DNA of 64,000 nucleotides from Brevibacterium sp. ZH18 (lineage in GTDB: Bacteria; Actinomycetota; Actinomycetes; Actinomycetales; Brevibacteriaceae): assembly GCF_022748595.1 (NCBI RefSeq), contig NZ_JALDSX010000013.1:21275-85274 (forward strand). Reading direction: 5' to 3'. The notes beneath the pieces are model-generated. The model made no database searches, was not told the origin of the DNA, and worked only from the letters and a program-made list of their open reading frames with translations. Below are positions 8,940-17,440 of this stretch, piece by piece. Within the stretch, counting starts at the first letter, position 1, and the number at the start of each line of letters is the position of its first letter. The translations under genes and the position numbers were made by a program.

Positions 8940-8953
8940 TCGAAAGTGTTCGA
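8940..8953. promoter_or_regulatory. Perfect short palindrome upstream of the acyltransferase gene
   Basis: TCGAA, four bases, then TTCGA: a perfect inverted repeat 19 bp upstream of the acyltransferase ATG, flanked by a looser CGGTT/AACCG pair. The position suits an operator that blocks or guides transcription of the acyltransferase. The gap between half-sites is two bases shorter than in the actinobacterial LexA box, so LexA is not claimed. Confidence 0.35.
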
Positions 8954-9175
8954 CTCAACCGAAGTTAGGGACCGGGCTGCCTCCTCCACATCACCTCAGA
9001 GTTCCGACCTCAACCCGCCCGAGCACTACCTGCGGGTGAGTCGTCGCGGCCCGCTCCCGATACCGTGCCGCTTCGCGTCATGTCGACTCGCACCGGAGTG
9101 CAAGAATGGCAACGAGAACATCACCCACTCAGAGACCCGCTTGATCCACGAGGCACAAGCAAGGAGAACGAAACG

Positions 9176-10216
9176 ATGACGACGATCGCCTTCGAGACCA
9201 CCGACCTGCCCATCATCGGGGCTCCAATGGCTGGCGGAACGACAACGCCCGAGCTCTGCGCTGCTGTCGCCCGAGCCGGCGGGTTTCCCTTCGTCGCCGG
9301 CGGGTATCTCACCGCCGAGGCGCTGGCCCCGCTCATCGATCGCATGCGGGAGACGACCGATAACTTCGGCGTCAATCTCTTCGCTCCGAATCCGGTACCC
9401 GTCGACCGCGAGGCCTTCGCCGGTTTCGTCGCTGCCCTCGAACCCGTAGCCACCGAGCGCGGGCTGAGGCTCAACCCTGAACCCGTCGATGACGACGATC
9501 ATTACACCGACAAGGTCGACTACCTCGTCGACAATCCGGTGCCCTTGGTGTCGATGACGTTCAATATCTCCACCGCCGAGGTGGTCGACCGTCTCCATTC
9601 CGTCGGCACTCAGGTCGCGGCGACCGTGACCACCCCCGCCGAGGCCCGCACCGCTGCGGAGCGCGGCGTCGACGCGCTCATCGTTCAGGGTCCTCGCGCC
9701 GGCGGGCATTCGGGAACCGCCGATCCGACACGGCAGATCGAGGACCGTGCCACGGTCGACCTCCTCAGAGAAGTCCTCGCCGAGGTGGACCTCCCCATCG
9801 CTGCCGGCGGCGGAGTCGACGGGGTTGAAACGGTCGAGGCTCTCCTGCAGGCAGGGGCGAGCGCCGTGGTCGTCGGCACCCTTCTGCTGCTGAGCGATGA
9901 GGCAGGCACTGCTCCGACTCACCGGGCCGCGCTGCAGTCCGAGGAGTTCAACGAGACACAGCTGACCAGGGCGTTCACCGGACGCCCTGCACGTGCACTG
10001 GTCAATGACTTCGTGCGGAAATTCGACTCGGTGGCTGTTGATGCCTATCCGGCGGTGCATCATCTGACGAAGGAATTCCGCGGCGCAGCGAAGAAAGCCG
10101 GCGATCCGCAGAACCTGCACCTGTGGGCCGGCACCGGCTATCGCGGTGCGCAGACAGGATCAGCGGAGACGATCGTCAAGGAGCTCGGCTCAGCTGCCGG
10201 CGACGATCAGGCCTGA
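9176..10216 (+). CDS. Nitronate monooxygenase / 2-nitropropane dioxygenase-like FMN enzyme
   Basis: 346 residues starting MTTIAFETTDLPIIGAPMAG, with AAGGAG 10 bases upstream of the ATG. An in-frame start at 9065 is rejected because it adds a leader lacking family similarity. The TIM-barrel markers are APMAGGTT (N-terminal FMN loop), VSMTFNIS, DALIVQGPRAGGHSG, PIAAGGGVDG and SAVVVGTLLLLSDEA. This is the NMO family (PF03060), which oxidises nitronates with FMN in the cytoplasm and often serves in detoxification of propionate-3-nitronate. The C-terminal 27 bp overlap the end of the convergent response regulator, an unusually deep tail-to-tail overlap. Confidence 0.9.
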   Translation: MTTIAFETTDLPIIGAPMAGGTTTPELCAAVARAGGFPFVAGGYLTAEALAPLIDRMRETTDNFGVNLFAPNPVPVDREAFAGFVAALEPVATERGLRLNPEPVDDDDHYTDKVDYLVDNPVPLVSMTFNISTAEVVDRLHSVGTQVAATVTTPAEARTAAERGVDALIVQGPRAGGHSGTADPTRQIEDRATVDLLREVLAEVDLPIAAGGGVDGVETVEALLQAGASAVVVGTLLLLSDEAGTAPTHRAALQSEEFNETQLTRAFTGRPARALVNDFVRKFDSVAVDAYPAVHHLTKEFRGAAKKAGDPQNLHLWAGTGYRGAQTGSAETIVKELGSAAGDDQA

Positions 10217-10909
10217 TTCGTAGGCGGCGACGACGATCTGGGCGCGATCGCGCAGTCCCAGCTTCGACAAGACCCGGGAGACGTGCGTCTTCACAGTCTG
10301 TTCGGCGAGGAACAAGTGGTCGGCCACCTCGGCGTTGGTGTGCCCCTTCGCCACCAGCGTCATGACGTCGATCTCACGGTCGGTGAGCTGCCCGAGCACA
10401 GCCGTGTCCTTAGCGACCTTGGGCCCGCTGACGTATTCGGCGATGAGCCGGCGGGTCACCGACGGCGCCAGCAGCGACTGCCCTTCGGCGACGACCCGGA
10501 CCGCCGTGATCATGTCCTCGGCGGTGGCGTCCTTGAGCAGGAACCCGCTCGCTCCCGCGCGCAGGGCGGAGAAGACGTATTCATCGGCGTCGAAGGTCGT
10601 GAGCATGATGACCTTCGGGTGGTCGCCCGGCATCGAGAAGACCGCGCGAGTCGCGTCGAGGCCGTTGAGTGTGGGCATCCGGATATCCATCAGGATGATG
10701 TCGGGATCGGTCCGGCGCACGAGGTCGACGACCTGCGAACCGTCCTCGGCGCTGCCGACCACAGTCATATCTGACTGCGCATCGAGGAGTGCGCCGAAGC
10801 CTTGGCGGACCATAGCCTGATCGTCAACGATCGCGACCCGGATCGTCTCGGACAGAGGCGGGGGAACGCTCTGTCCCACCGGCGATTGCGACGCTCCTGA
10901 TTCTGGCAT
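10190..10909 (-). CDS. NarL/LuxR-family response regulator
   Basis: 239 residues with a 20-residue Pro/Ser-rich N-terminal extension, then a receiver domain (acidic pair DD29-30; phosphoacceptor D75 in IILMDIRMP; KDATAED loop). The LuxR output domain is LTDREIDVMTLVAKGHTNAEVA with AEQTVKTHVSRVLSKLGL. No kinase is on this strand; the nearest is the DesK-type kinase 1.1 kb away, transcribed divergently behind a transporter gene. That kinase has no other regulator next to it, so pairing is likely but inferred. The 3' end overlaps the nitronate monooxygenase gene. Confidence 0.92.
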   Translation of the reverse strand: MPESGASQSPVGQSVPPPLSETIRVAIVDDQAMVRQGFGALLDAQSDMTVVGSAEDGSQVVDLVRRTDPDIILMDIRMPTLNGLDATRAVFSMPGDHPKVIMLTTFDADEYVFSALRAGASGFLLKDATAEDMITAVRVVAEGQSLLAPSVTRRLIAEYVSGPKVAKDTAVLGQLTDREIDVMTLVAKGHTNAEVADHLFLAEQTVKTHVSRVLSKLGLRDRAQIVVAAYESGLIVAGS

Positions 10910-11036
10910 GCCCTCACGCTACCCGAACGGGACCCGACACGACACGCACAAGCCGCACCACCTCGGCGCTCGAGGCCTGCGAACCACGGTTTTCACTCTT
11001 AGGTATCATCCGCGGCCACACACGTTCACTCCTTCG

Positions 11037-11042
11037 TATGAT
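11037..11042 (+). promoter_or_regulatory. Candidate -10 element of the transporter/kinase operon
   Basis: TATGAT lies 26 bp before the GTG at 11069 in the 159-bp divergent space between the response regulator and the DMT transporter. It matches the -10 consensus well, but no convincing -35 is found at 16-18 bp. A copy of the recurrent 10-mer GCCGAGGTGG (minus orientation, 10958-10967) also sits in this intergenic space. Confidence 0.35.
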
Positions 11043-11068
11043 GTGCACCGGCAGACCGGGTCCTTAGC

Positions 11069-11983
11069 GTGCACACCATGATCATCACCGCGATAGTCCT
11101 CGCCATCGCCGCCGCCTTCTGCTTGGCGCTCGGCACCCACTTCCAGCAGTACGCCGTCGCCACCATGAGCCCCGGCCGCAGACGGCAGGCCACCTGGTTC
11201 ACGGGCCTGGGACTGATGGGCATGGTGACCGTCCTCAACGTCGTCGCACTCGGCCTGGGCCCCGTCGCCATCGTCCAGCCCATCGGCGCGCTCTCCCTCG
11301 TCTTCGCAGCCTTCATCGGCCGCCGGTACTTCGGCCTCCACCTGAACGCCCCGCTGCTCATCAGCATCGGTGTGACGCTCTTCGGTGTTTTCGCCTTCGT
11401 CTCCACCTCGGCGAGGTTCACCCACGAGCTCGTCACCACCGAGTCCTCGATCACCACCCTGCTCTCTGTCCTCGTCGCCCTCAGCGTCTTCGGCGCCCTG
11501 TTCGTCTTCAGCACCGCCGGGCACATTCCGCGGGTGATCATGACCGGCCTCATCTTCGGCACGGTCGCCGCGGCCACTCACGTCCTGGCACGCACAGTCG
11601 TGACCACGGGCCTGCCCGGGTTCGACGGTCCGGATGGGAAGTGGTGGTGGGTGCTCGCAGCTGTGGCTCTCGCCTCGGCGGTGGGATTCTGGCTCGTCCA
11701 GACGGCCTACGCCTCCGGACCCGCGGAAACAGTTCTGGCCGGCCTGACCGTCATCGACCCGATCGTCGCCGTCATCATCGGCGGCGCTCTCTTCGGCGAG
11801 TACACGGGGCTGACACCGGGTGCCGTCCTCCTCCTCGTCCTCGCCGGTGCCGGTGGGATCACCGGAGTGTGGATGCTCTCGAAGTTCCACCCCCGCAGCC
11901 TCAACAGCCGCACTGCCGCAACCTCGGAGACGCCCTCCGCAAGCCTGCAGAACCACCTCAACAAGCAAGGAGTTCGATCATGA
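11069..11983 (+). CDS. DMT-superfamily (EamA/NIPA-like) membrane transporter
   Basis: 304 residues with about nine hydrophobic helices, opening ITAIVLAIAAAFCLALGTHF and including LGPVAIVQPIGALSLVFAAF and AETVLAGLTVIDPIVAVIIG. The two internal halves of similar layout are typical of drug/metabolite transporters. It starts with GTG; an ATG three codons later (11078) is an alternative, and neither has a strong ribosome-binding site. Its TGA overlaps the ATG of the histidine kinase (ATGA), so the two are translationally coupled. The substrate cannot be deduced. The coupling hints that the transporter and kinase work on the same signal. Confidence 0.82.
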   Translation: MHTMIITAIVLAIAAAFCLALGTHFQQYAVATMSPGRRRQATWFTGLGLMGMVTVLNVVALGLGPVAIVQPIGALSLVFAAFIGRRYFGLHLNAPLLISIGVTLFGVFAFVSTSARFTHELVTTESSITTLLSVLVALSVFGALFVFSTAGHIPRVIMTGLIFGTVAAATHVLARTVVTTGLPGFDGPDGKWWWVLAAVALASAVGFWLVQTAYASGPAETVLAGLTVIDPIVAVIIGGALFGEYTGLTPGAVLLLVLAGAGGITGVWMLSKFHPRSLNSRTAATSETPSASLQNHLNKQGVRS

Positions 11984-14124
11984 ATCAGACAACAGAAATC
12001 CCGACTCCGGGTGCACCGTCACACACGGACACGTACCCTGAGAACGTGCCCCCATACCCGACGGCTCCGCCCCGGACCGCCCCACAGCAGGCGACGTCCT
12101 CCGCGCCCGAACGGTCGTGGTGGTCACGTCTGTGGCACAACTTGGGACGCGACACCGTCCTCGTTCTGCCGGGCATGTTCATCTCCCTCATCGCCTTCCC
12201 CGTACTCATCGCTCTGTTCTCGGTCTCGATCGCCACCCTCATCATCTGGATCGGCGTCCTGCTCCTGCCGCTGACGCTCTACGTGGCGACCGGGTTCGCA
12301 AACCTCTCCCGGGCCCGGGCCCGGCAGTGGGGAGCTCCCATCGCCGAGGTGGTCCGCCGTCCCCGTTCAGGCGGGCTCCGCGGATGGATCGGTGCCATGT
12401 CCGAGGGTCGCCGGTGGCTCGACCTGCTGTTCGAAGCCGTCTTCGCCCTGCCGATCCGGCTCTTCACCTTCTCCGTAGTGGTCCCGTGGTTCTTCGGCGC
12501 TGTGGGTGGAATGACCTACTTCTTCTGGGGACGATTCCTCCCCAACCGCAACACCGATCTCATCACCTTCATCGCGGCGTGGTGGAACGACTCGTCGATA
12601 GTGAATCTGGGGTTCGGCGCCGAGGCGACCTTCCAGTTCGTTGCAGGACTCATCCTCCTCATCACCTTCCCCTTCGCCCTCCATGCCATGGCTCGGTTGG
12701 AGATCGCGGCGATCACGGCAGGGTTGGCACCCGGTCACGACGAGGCCGCCTCGGCGGAACCGGCTGCTTCGGTGGGAAAAGCACGAGCCGGTGACGAAAC
12801 GGGCCACGATCCGGACGGCACCGCCTCGGCGACCCTGCCCGTGTTCGGGTCCTCTGCGTCACTGGCAGCCTCCGCGGGATCACCTTCAGACCCGAAGACA
12901 GACGCCGGCTCCTTCATCAAGCACGCCGCCGGCGAGGGATGGTTCTGGCTGGTCAGCATCTTCGTCGGCGTCGTCCTGCTCGCGGTCGGATGGCCTGTCA
13001 CCACAGTGCTCTACGACTCCCCGTCGATCATCGCGATGCTCGTCGTCCTCGTGCAGAGCGGTGCCCTGGTGCTCGCCGTGCGCAAGCCGGTCGCCGCCAT
13101 CATCGTCGGGTTGGTCTCGGCCGTGGCCGGAATCATCCTCACCGCGGACTCTCTCGGACTGGTGTGGCCATGGACGGCGACGTCGATCCTGGCGCTGATC
13201 TTCCTCCACCTCATCATCGGCCTGCGTCACAGTTGGCTCCATCTCGTCATCCTGTGGTCGCTGTCCACGGTTCTCGGCGGGCTGAGTCTGACGATGCCCC
13301 ATGCGGGAGGGTTGTCGGGGGCGCTGGCCAATGTCATCACGACCGTTTCGCTCACAGCTGGGATCTCAGCCATCGCGGTCATCGGCAATCTGTGGATCCG
13401 CGGTCGCACTCAGCTGGCCACCGAGCGCCAGCTCAGCGCAGAGGAGTTGGCGAAGCGTCAGGAACTCGAGGAGCGCAACCGGATCGCGCAGGAGCTCCAC
13501 GACGTCGTCGCGCACAGCATGTCCGTCATCAGCGTCCAGGCGACGACCGCGAAGTACCGGTTGCCCGAGCTTGAGGAGCGCAGCGTCGACGAGTTCGATG
13601 CGATCGCCGGCTCGGCCCGTCAGGCACTGAATGAGATGCGCGGGCTCCTCGCGATTCTGCGCGGCGGGCGCGATGCAGATCTGGCACCGCAGCCGACTCT
13701 CGACGACATTCCTGACCTGGTCGATGCCACTCGCGGGTCGGGCGCCGAGGTTGAACTCGAGTTCCCGTCGGAGCCGCTGGCACTCACTGCTACGACCGGT
13801 CTGACCGCCTTCCGCATCACCCAGGAAGCCCTGTCGAATGCGCTGCGCCATGCTCCCGGCGCATCGGTGAAGGTGTCCGTGCACGCTGATGGCCCGCAGC
13901 TGCAGGTTTTCGTGATCAACGGGGCGCCAGGCCAGGACCAGGTGGATCGGCACCAATCGGACCACGCCGGGCGGGATCGGGACAATCCCGCTGCCGGCCA
14001 CCTCGGCGGTGGATTCGGTCTCAAAGGCATGCGTGAGAGGGTCGAAGCCCTCGGCGGGACACTGCATGTGGGTCCGACTGCCGACGGTGGTTTCGAGGTC
14101 AGGGCCACGCTGCCCACCGCGTGA
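11980..14124 (+). CDS. DesK/NarX-class sensor histidine kinase, large membrane sensor region
   Basis: 714 residues from the ATG at 11980, with AAGGAG eight bases upstream and a 4-bp overlap with the transporter. The order is a Pro/Thr-rich N-tail (1-45), a first membrane block of about four helices (to ~250), a Ser/Ala/Asp-rich loop (~250-310), and a second block of about six helices (~320-475). HisKA_3 follows with His507 in AQELHDVVAHSMS, then an ATPase domain with NALRHAPGA and GFGLKGMRERV. The bipartite membrane region is longer than usual for the class. It has no adjacent same-strand regulator; the divergent regulator at 10190-10909 is the likely partner. Confidence 0.9.
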   Translation: MNQTTEIPTPGAPSHTDTYPENVPPYPTAPPRTAPQQATSSAPERSWWSRLWHNLGRDTVLVLPGMFISLIAFPVLIALFSVSIATLIIWIGVLLLPLTLYVATGFANLSRARARQWGAPIAEVVRRPRSGGLRGWIGAMSEGRRWLDLLFEAVFALPIRLFTFSVVVPWFFGAVGGMTYFFWGRFLPNRNTDLITFIAAWWNDSSIVNLGFGAEATFQFVAGLILLITFPFALHAMARLEIAAITAGLAPGHDEAASAEPAASVGKARAGDETGHDPDGTASATLPVFGSSASLAASAGSPSDPKTDAGSFIKHAAGEGWFWLVSIFVGVVLLAVGWPVTTVLYDSPSIIAMLVVLVQSGALVLAVRKPVAAIIVGLVSAVAGIILTADSLGLVWPWTATSILALIFLHLIIGLRHSWLHLVILWSLSTVLGGLSLTMPHAGGLSGALANVITTVSLTAGISAIAVIGNLWIRGRTQLATERQLSAEELAKRQELEERNRIAQELHDVVAHSMSVISVQATTAKYRLPELEERSVDEFDAIAGSARQALNEMRGLLAILRGGRDADLAPQPTLDDIPDLVDATRGSGAEVELEFPSEPLALTATTGLTAFRITQEALSNALRHAPGASVKVSVHADGPQLQVFVINGAPGQDQVDRHQSDHAGRDRDNPAAGHLGGGFGLKGMRERVEALGGTLHVGPTADGGFEVRATLPTA

Positions 14125-14215
14125 TACGTTGACCACCGCGTGAGGGGCTTCCTGCCGGTCCGATGAGATACTGATTGTGCCACCCAGACAATCCTTAGGA
14201 AGGATCGGCTCCCCG

Positions 14216-14986
14216 ATGGCACAAGAAGCCCCAACTGCGCTGACCCGCAGATTCCGACGCACGATCGTCATAGCGATCGTCGTGACCTTCAGTCTCGCGG
14301 CGCTGGGCGGGATTATCGTCCTCCTCGGTGATATCCAGTCGGAGATCGCGTACCAAGTCCTCGCCACGACGGCGCTGACGGGAGTCTTCAGCGTTGCAAC
14401 ATTCTGCGGGGCGACGCTGATCGGCAGGCGCGGCCAGCCGTTCGGCATCATCACGATCGGACTGGCCGTCCTCGCTCTGGCGCTTGCGCTCTGGTTTGTC
14501 TGGGCAGAGCCCTACGACGTTGACCTCCCTTGGAAGCTGCTCGTCACGGCCTGCCTTCTCTCCGCCTGCACCTCCGTCGCTTCGCTCATTCTGCTGTTGG
14601 TCTCGAACCGGTCGTGGACGGTCAGGATCGCACTGACGATCACCCTCTGTCTCATCGCTCTCGGCTGCGCGCTGTCGTTGATCTCCATCTGGTGGGAGCC
14701 TGCATGGGAATACGAGTGGCTGACTCGGCTGAGCGGAATCGTCTGGATTCTCGCGGCGCTGGGAGTCGTCGTCGTTCCTGTCTCCTCGCTGCTGCTGAGG
14801 CCCGAATCCGCGGCAGTGGAGCCGCAGCTGGATCCGGGCGCAGCGGAATCGAGGCTGTCGGGGGAAACGGTTTCCGAGCTGTCCGTGCACTCGATCCGCC
14901 GCATCGAGGAAGCCGCCCGCCTGGCCGATCTCACGCCCGATGAATTCGTCGACCACTATCTGAAGACACTGCCTGACTCCCACTGA
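14216..14986 (+). CDS. Six-TM membrane protein of unknown function
   Basis: 256 residues. Six hydrophobic helices fill residues about 15-205 (for example VATFCGATLIGRR, FGIITIGLAVLALALALWFV and LSGIVWILAALGVVVVPVSS). A cytoplasmic tail follows, ending in a predicted helix, SIRRIEEAARLADLTPDEF. I do not recognise the family. The ATG at 14216 is chosen because AGGAAGG lies about 12 bases upstream. A GTG at 14177 is in frame, but it coincides with the probable transcription start of a GATACT -10 at 14167-14172. It lies alone between two two-component systems on the same strand. Confidence 0.72.
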   Translation: MAQEAPTALTRRFRRTIVIAIVVTFSLAALGGIIVLLGDIQSEIAYQVLATTALTGVFSVATFCGATLIGRRGQPFGIITIGLAVLALALALWFVWAEPYDVDLPWKLLVTACLLSACTSVASLILLLVSNRSWTVRIALTITLCLIALGCALSLISIWWEPAWEYEWLTRLSGIVWILAALGVVVVPVSSLLLRPESAAVEPQLDPGAAESRLSGETVSELSVHSIRRIEEAARLADLTPDEFVDHYLKTLPDSH

Positions 14987-15010
14987 GCCTGACTCCTGCG
15001 AAGGCTCCTC

Positions 15011-15193
15011 TCACCGACGGCTATCGGCGATCGATGCGATGACATCGGTCAGTCGTGTGCTTGTGGCGTTGAGATCGGCGCCCGTGAACAAGGTGAGCAC
15101 ACTGACGAGGAGGACGACGAGGATCGGGCTGCACCATCGGTCATCGGAGCGGACTTTGTCATCCTTTCGGGCGACGACGCCTGCGGTGCGCAA
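15011..15193 (-). CDS. Possible small single-TM protein (60 aa), TTG start
   Basis: An open frame on the minus strand, in the space between the six-TM gene and the next kinase, encodes a 60-residue peptide. Its basic N-terminus is followed by a hydrophobic stretch, CSPILVVLLVSVLTLFTGA, and a polar helix, STRLTDVIASIADSRR. Wobble positions are GC-rich as in real genes here, and the peptide has a credible membrane-protein layout. Against it: the only plausible start is TTG with a weak GAAG upstream, and it would overlap the -10 of the divergent kinase. Treat as a candidate only. Confidence 0.3.
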   Translation of the reverse strand: MRTAGVVARKDDKVRSDDRWCSPILVVLLVSVLTLFTGADLNATSTRLTDVIASIADSRR

Positions 15194-15197
15194 ACGG

Positions 15198-15203
15198 TAA
15201 TCT
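15198..15203 (+). promoter_or_regulatory. Candidate -10 (TAATCT) for a leaderless kinase transcript
   Basis: TAATCT ends seven bases before the GTG at 15210, which places the expected transcription start on or next to the start codon. There is no ribosome-binding site. This is the arrangement of a leaderless actinobacterial mRNA. No clear -35 is visible. Confidence 0.4.
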
Positions 15204-15209
15204 TCAGGT

Positions 15210-16601
15210 GTGCCCTTACCTCTCCGTCGCCGACTCTTCGGCCGTGCCGCTGTCTGGACCGGAGTCTCTCTGGTCCTCGGCCTGCTCATCCTCGTCATCG
15301 GGGTCGGCCAGCAATGGCCGGACGTCGAGGGCGCCGGCACCGCAGAGAGCGCACTCCGTGCCGAGCTGTTCGTCCACATCATCTTCGGAATCATCGCTCT
15401 CGTGTGCCTGCCGATCACATTGTCATTTGACGGACGGACCATCGGCCATCACACCCTGCGCCCCAAGGTCCTCGCCGCAGAGCGGCTGCGGGAGTTCCTC
15501 ACCAGCACGGGCAGAGGCGGAGAGGAGTTCCTGACCCACGAGGGCTCCGTCGAATCGCTGCAGCGCCGAACCGGCGGGTGGATCCCCATCACCGTCGGGA
15601 TCGTCGGCATCCTCGCCGGCACGATCAGCTTCTTCGGTGTGGCCGCAGCATCGATCCTCGTCATCACGCTCGCCGCCCGACAGAGCTGGCTGCTGAGCTT
15701 CGCGACCATCCTCGCAGCGATGGCCTCCCAGTCCCTGGCCTACATCATCACTCCGTATGCCGTCGGCGAATTCGAACTCCCGGTCTTCCTCGTCAGCGGC
15801 ACGGCCTTCGCCGTGCTCGTCGTCATCGGCGTCATCCGCGGCGCGCGCGAGCAGGGCCTCATCGACACGGCCGCGCAGACGCTGCTGCGTGATCGCTCGC
15901 GCCAGGACCGGGCCATCGCCGAGGTGCGCCGCGGCATCGCCCGCGACATGCACGACTCCCTGTCCCACCACCTCAGCGTCATCGCCATGTATGCGGGGGC
16001 CCTGTCAGTGCGCAACGATCTGGAGCCTGATGCTGTGCATGAAAGCGCCCGGCTCATCGCCGCCAGCGCACGACGCTCCGGGGCCGAACTGAGAGAGGTG
16101 CTGACGATGTTGCGCGGCGATGACCAGGGAACGGTCGTCGATCCCGACATCGACCGCCTCGTCGCTGAACGCTCGGGCACGGCCGTGCTGACCTACGTCG
16201 AACCCGTGAACGCGCGGGCCCTCCACTCGCTCGGCGCGCTTGAGAGAACCACCATCTACCGCTTCGTCCAAGAGGCGATGACGAACGCCGTCAAGCATGC
16301 CCCCGGAAAGACGCTGTCGATCATGATCGCCGGCGACCTCGACGGGCAGGTGACGAGGTTCATCACGATGCACGCGTCCAACGACTACCCGACGAACCGC
16401 CTCGGCGAGGCTCGACCTGCCGACGACGAACAGTCGATCGCACCGGCACGCACCCAGTACATTGCCGGCTCGGGACTTGGACTGCTGGGCCTGCGGGAGC
16501 GGATGGAAGCCATGGGCGGCGATCTCACAGTGACGCACTTCCCGCGGTTCGAGTTGAGCGCGCGCATCCCCATCCAGGACCCAGCCGAGGAGCGAGCATG
16601 A
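15210..16601 (+). CDS. DesK/NarX-class sensor histidine kinase
   Basis: 463 residues from GTG. Two N-terminal helices (about 14-34 and 52-70) flank a short external loop. Further helices appear near 120-215, including ITVGIVGILAGTISFFGVAA. HisKA_3 has the phosphoacceptor His248 in RDMHDSLSHHLSVIA. The ATPase domain has NAVKHAPG and SGLGLLGLRERM. The ATGA overlap with the following response regulator shows a two-gene operon. The signal is unknown. An Asp/Glu-rich insertion precedes the G box. Confidence 0.92.
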   Translation: MPLPLRRRLFGRAAVWTGVSLVLGLLILVIGVGQQWPDVEGAGTAESALRAELFVHIIFGIIALVCLPITLSFDGRTIGHHTLRPKVLAAERLREFLTSTGRGGEEFLTHEGSVESLQRRTGGWIPITVGIVGILAGTISFFGVAAASILVITLAARQSWLLSFATILAAMASQSLAYIITPYAVGEFELPVFLVSGTAFAVLVVIGVIRGAREQGLIDTAAQTLLRDRSRQDRAIAEVRRGIARDMHDSLSHHLSVIAMYAGALSVRNDLEPDAVHESARLIAASARRSGAELREVLTMLRGDDQGTVVDPDIDRLVAERSGTAVLTYVEPVNARALHSLGALERTTIYRFVQEAMTNAVKHAPGKTLSIMIAGDLDGQVTRFITMHASNDYPTNRLGEARPADDEQSIAPARTQYIAGSGLGLLGLRERMEAMGGDLTVTHFPRFELSARIPIQDPAEERA

Positions 16602-17275
16602 CGATCCGGGCCATCATCGCCGACGACGAATCGCTCATGCGCTCGGGCCTGCGCCTCCTCCTCGGCGCGGCGGAGGACATCGAGATCATCGCCGAGGCGG
16701 CCAACGGTTCCGAAGCCGTCGACCTGTGCCAGGAGTTGGCTCCAGACCTCGTGCTCATGGACATTCGGATGCCCGTCATGGACGGTCTCAAGGCGACCGA
16801 GATCCTCATGGCGGCCGATCCCCATCCCGAGGTCCTCATCCTCACCGCCTTCGGCACCGATGAGTTCGTGCTGCAGGCACTGCGCGCCGGGGCCGCCGGC
16901 TACATCCTCAAGGACACCCCTCCCGACGACCTCATCCTTGCAGTCCGTGCCGCGGCAGGAGGCACGCGGACGCTCTCACCCAGTGCCGTCGAATCGCTGC
17001 TCGGGCAACGCTCCGGCCTCGTCGGGAACAGCACATCGGCAACGGGTCCCGCTCGTGGCCCGACGGTTCCCGATCCCCTGGAGCCGCTGACGACGCGGGA
17101 GCGGGAGATCGCCGAGGCGGTTGCTCAGGGCATGACGAATGCGCAGGTCGCGCGGGCGCTGTTCGTCTCAACCGCAACGGTGAAGACGCACCTGGCGCGG
17201 ATATTCTTCAAGCTCGACGTGAACACTCGCGTGCAGCTGGCGATCCTCGTCAACGAGTCCCGCGAACCCCGCTGA
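16598..17275 (+). CDS. NarL/LuxR-family response regulator
   Basis: 225 residues. In the receiver domain the acidic pair is D9/D10, the phosphoacceptor is D55 in LVLMDIRMPV, and KDTPPDD is the conserved Lys loop. A Pro/Ser-rich linker (about 137-155) precedes the LuxR output domain LTTREREIAEAVAQGMTNAQ with STATVKTHLARIFFKL. Its ATG lies inside the kinase stop region (ATGA), so the pair is cotranslated. A decamer tandem repeat begins at its stop codon. Confidence 0.94.
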   Translation: MTIRAIIADDESLMRSGLRLLLGAAEDIEIIAEAANGSEAVDLCQELAPDLVLMDIRMPVMDGLKATEILMAADPHPEVLILTAFGTDEFVLQALRAGAAGYILKDTPPDDLILAVRAAAGGTRTLSPSAVESLLGQRSGLVGNSTSATGPARGPTVPDPLEPLTTREREIAEAVAQGMTNAQVARALFVSTATVKTHLARIFFKLDVNTRVQLAILVNESREPR

Positions 17276-17360
17276 GCCGCACTGATCCGCGCTGAGCCGC
17301 ACTGATCCGCGCTGGGCCGCGCTGGGCCGCGGCGGGACGCGGCGGGACGCGGCGGGACGA
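17274..17360. repeat. 10-bp periodic tandem repeat directly after the response regulator
   Basis: Beginning within the stop codon, the sequence is a run of decamers related to GAGCCGCACT and GATCCGCGCT (this 20-bp pair occurs twice), then GGGCCGCGCT/GGGCCGCGGC, then GGGACGCGGC twice. About eight to nine units are phased at exactly one helical turn. The rest of the 165-bp gap to the dehydrogenase stop contains no clear terminator. Confidence 0.85.
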
Positions 17361-17440
17361 CAACGGGCGCCGCATCCGGGAGCACACAGTCCTCCGAACG
17401 CGACGCCCGCTGAGCGTTTCAGATCATTTCGGTGCGAAGA

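Noticed and set aside
8940..8953. LexA (SOS) box upstream of the acyltransferase
   Set aside because: The half-sites TCGAA/TTCGA are separated by four bases; the actinobacterial LexA box needs six between these pentamers.
14177..14986. GTG at 14177 as the start of the six-TM protein
   Set aside because: It coincides with the expected transcription start after GATACT. The ATG at 14216 has an AGGAAGG upstream, so it is preferred, though leaderless use of the GTG cannot be excluded.
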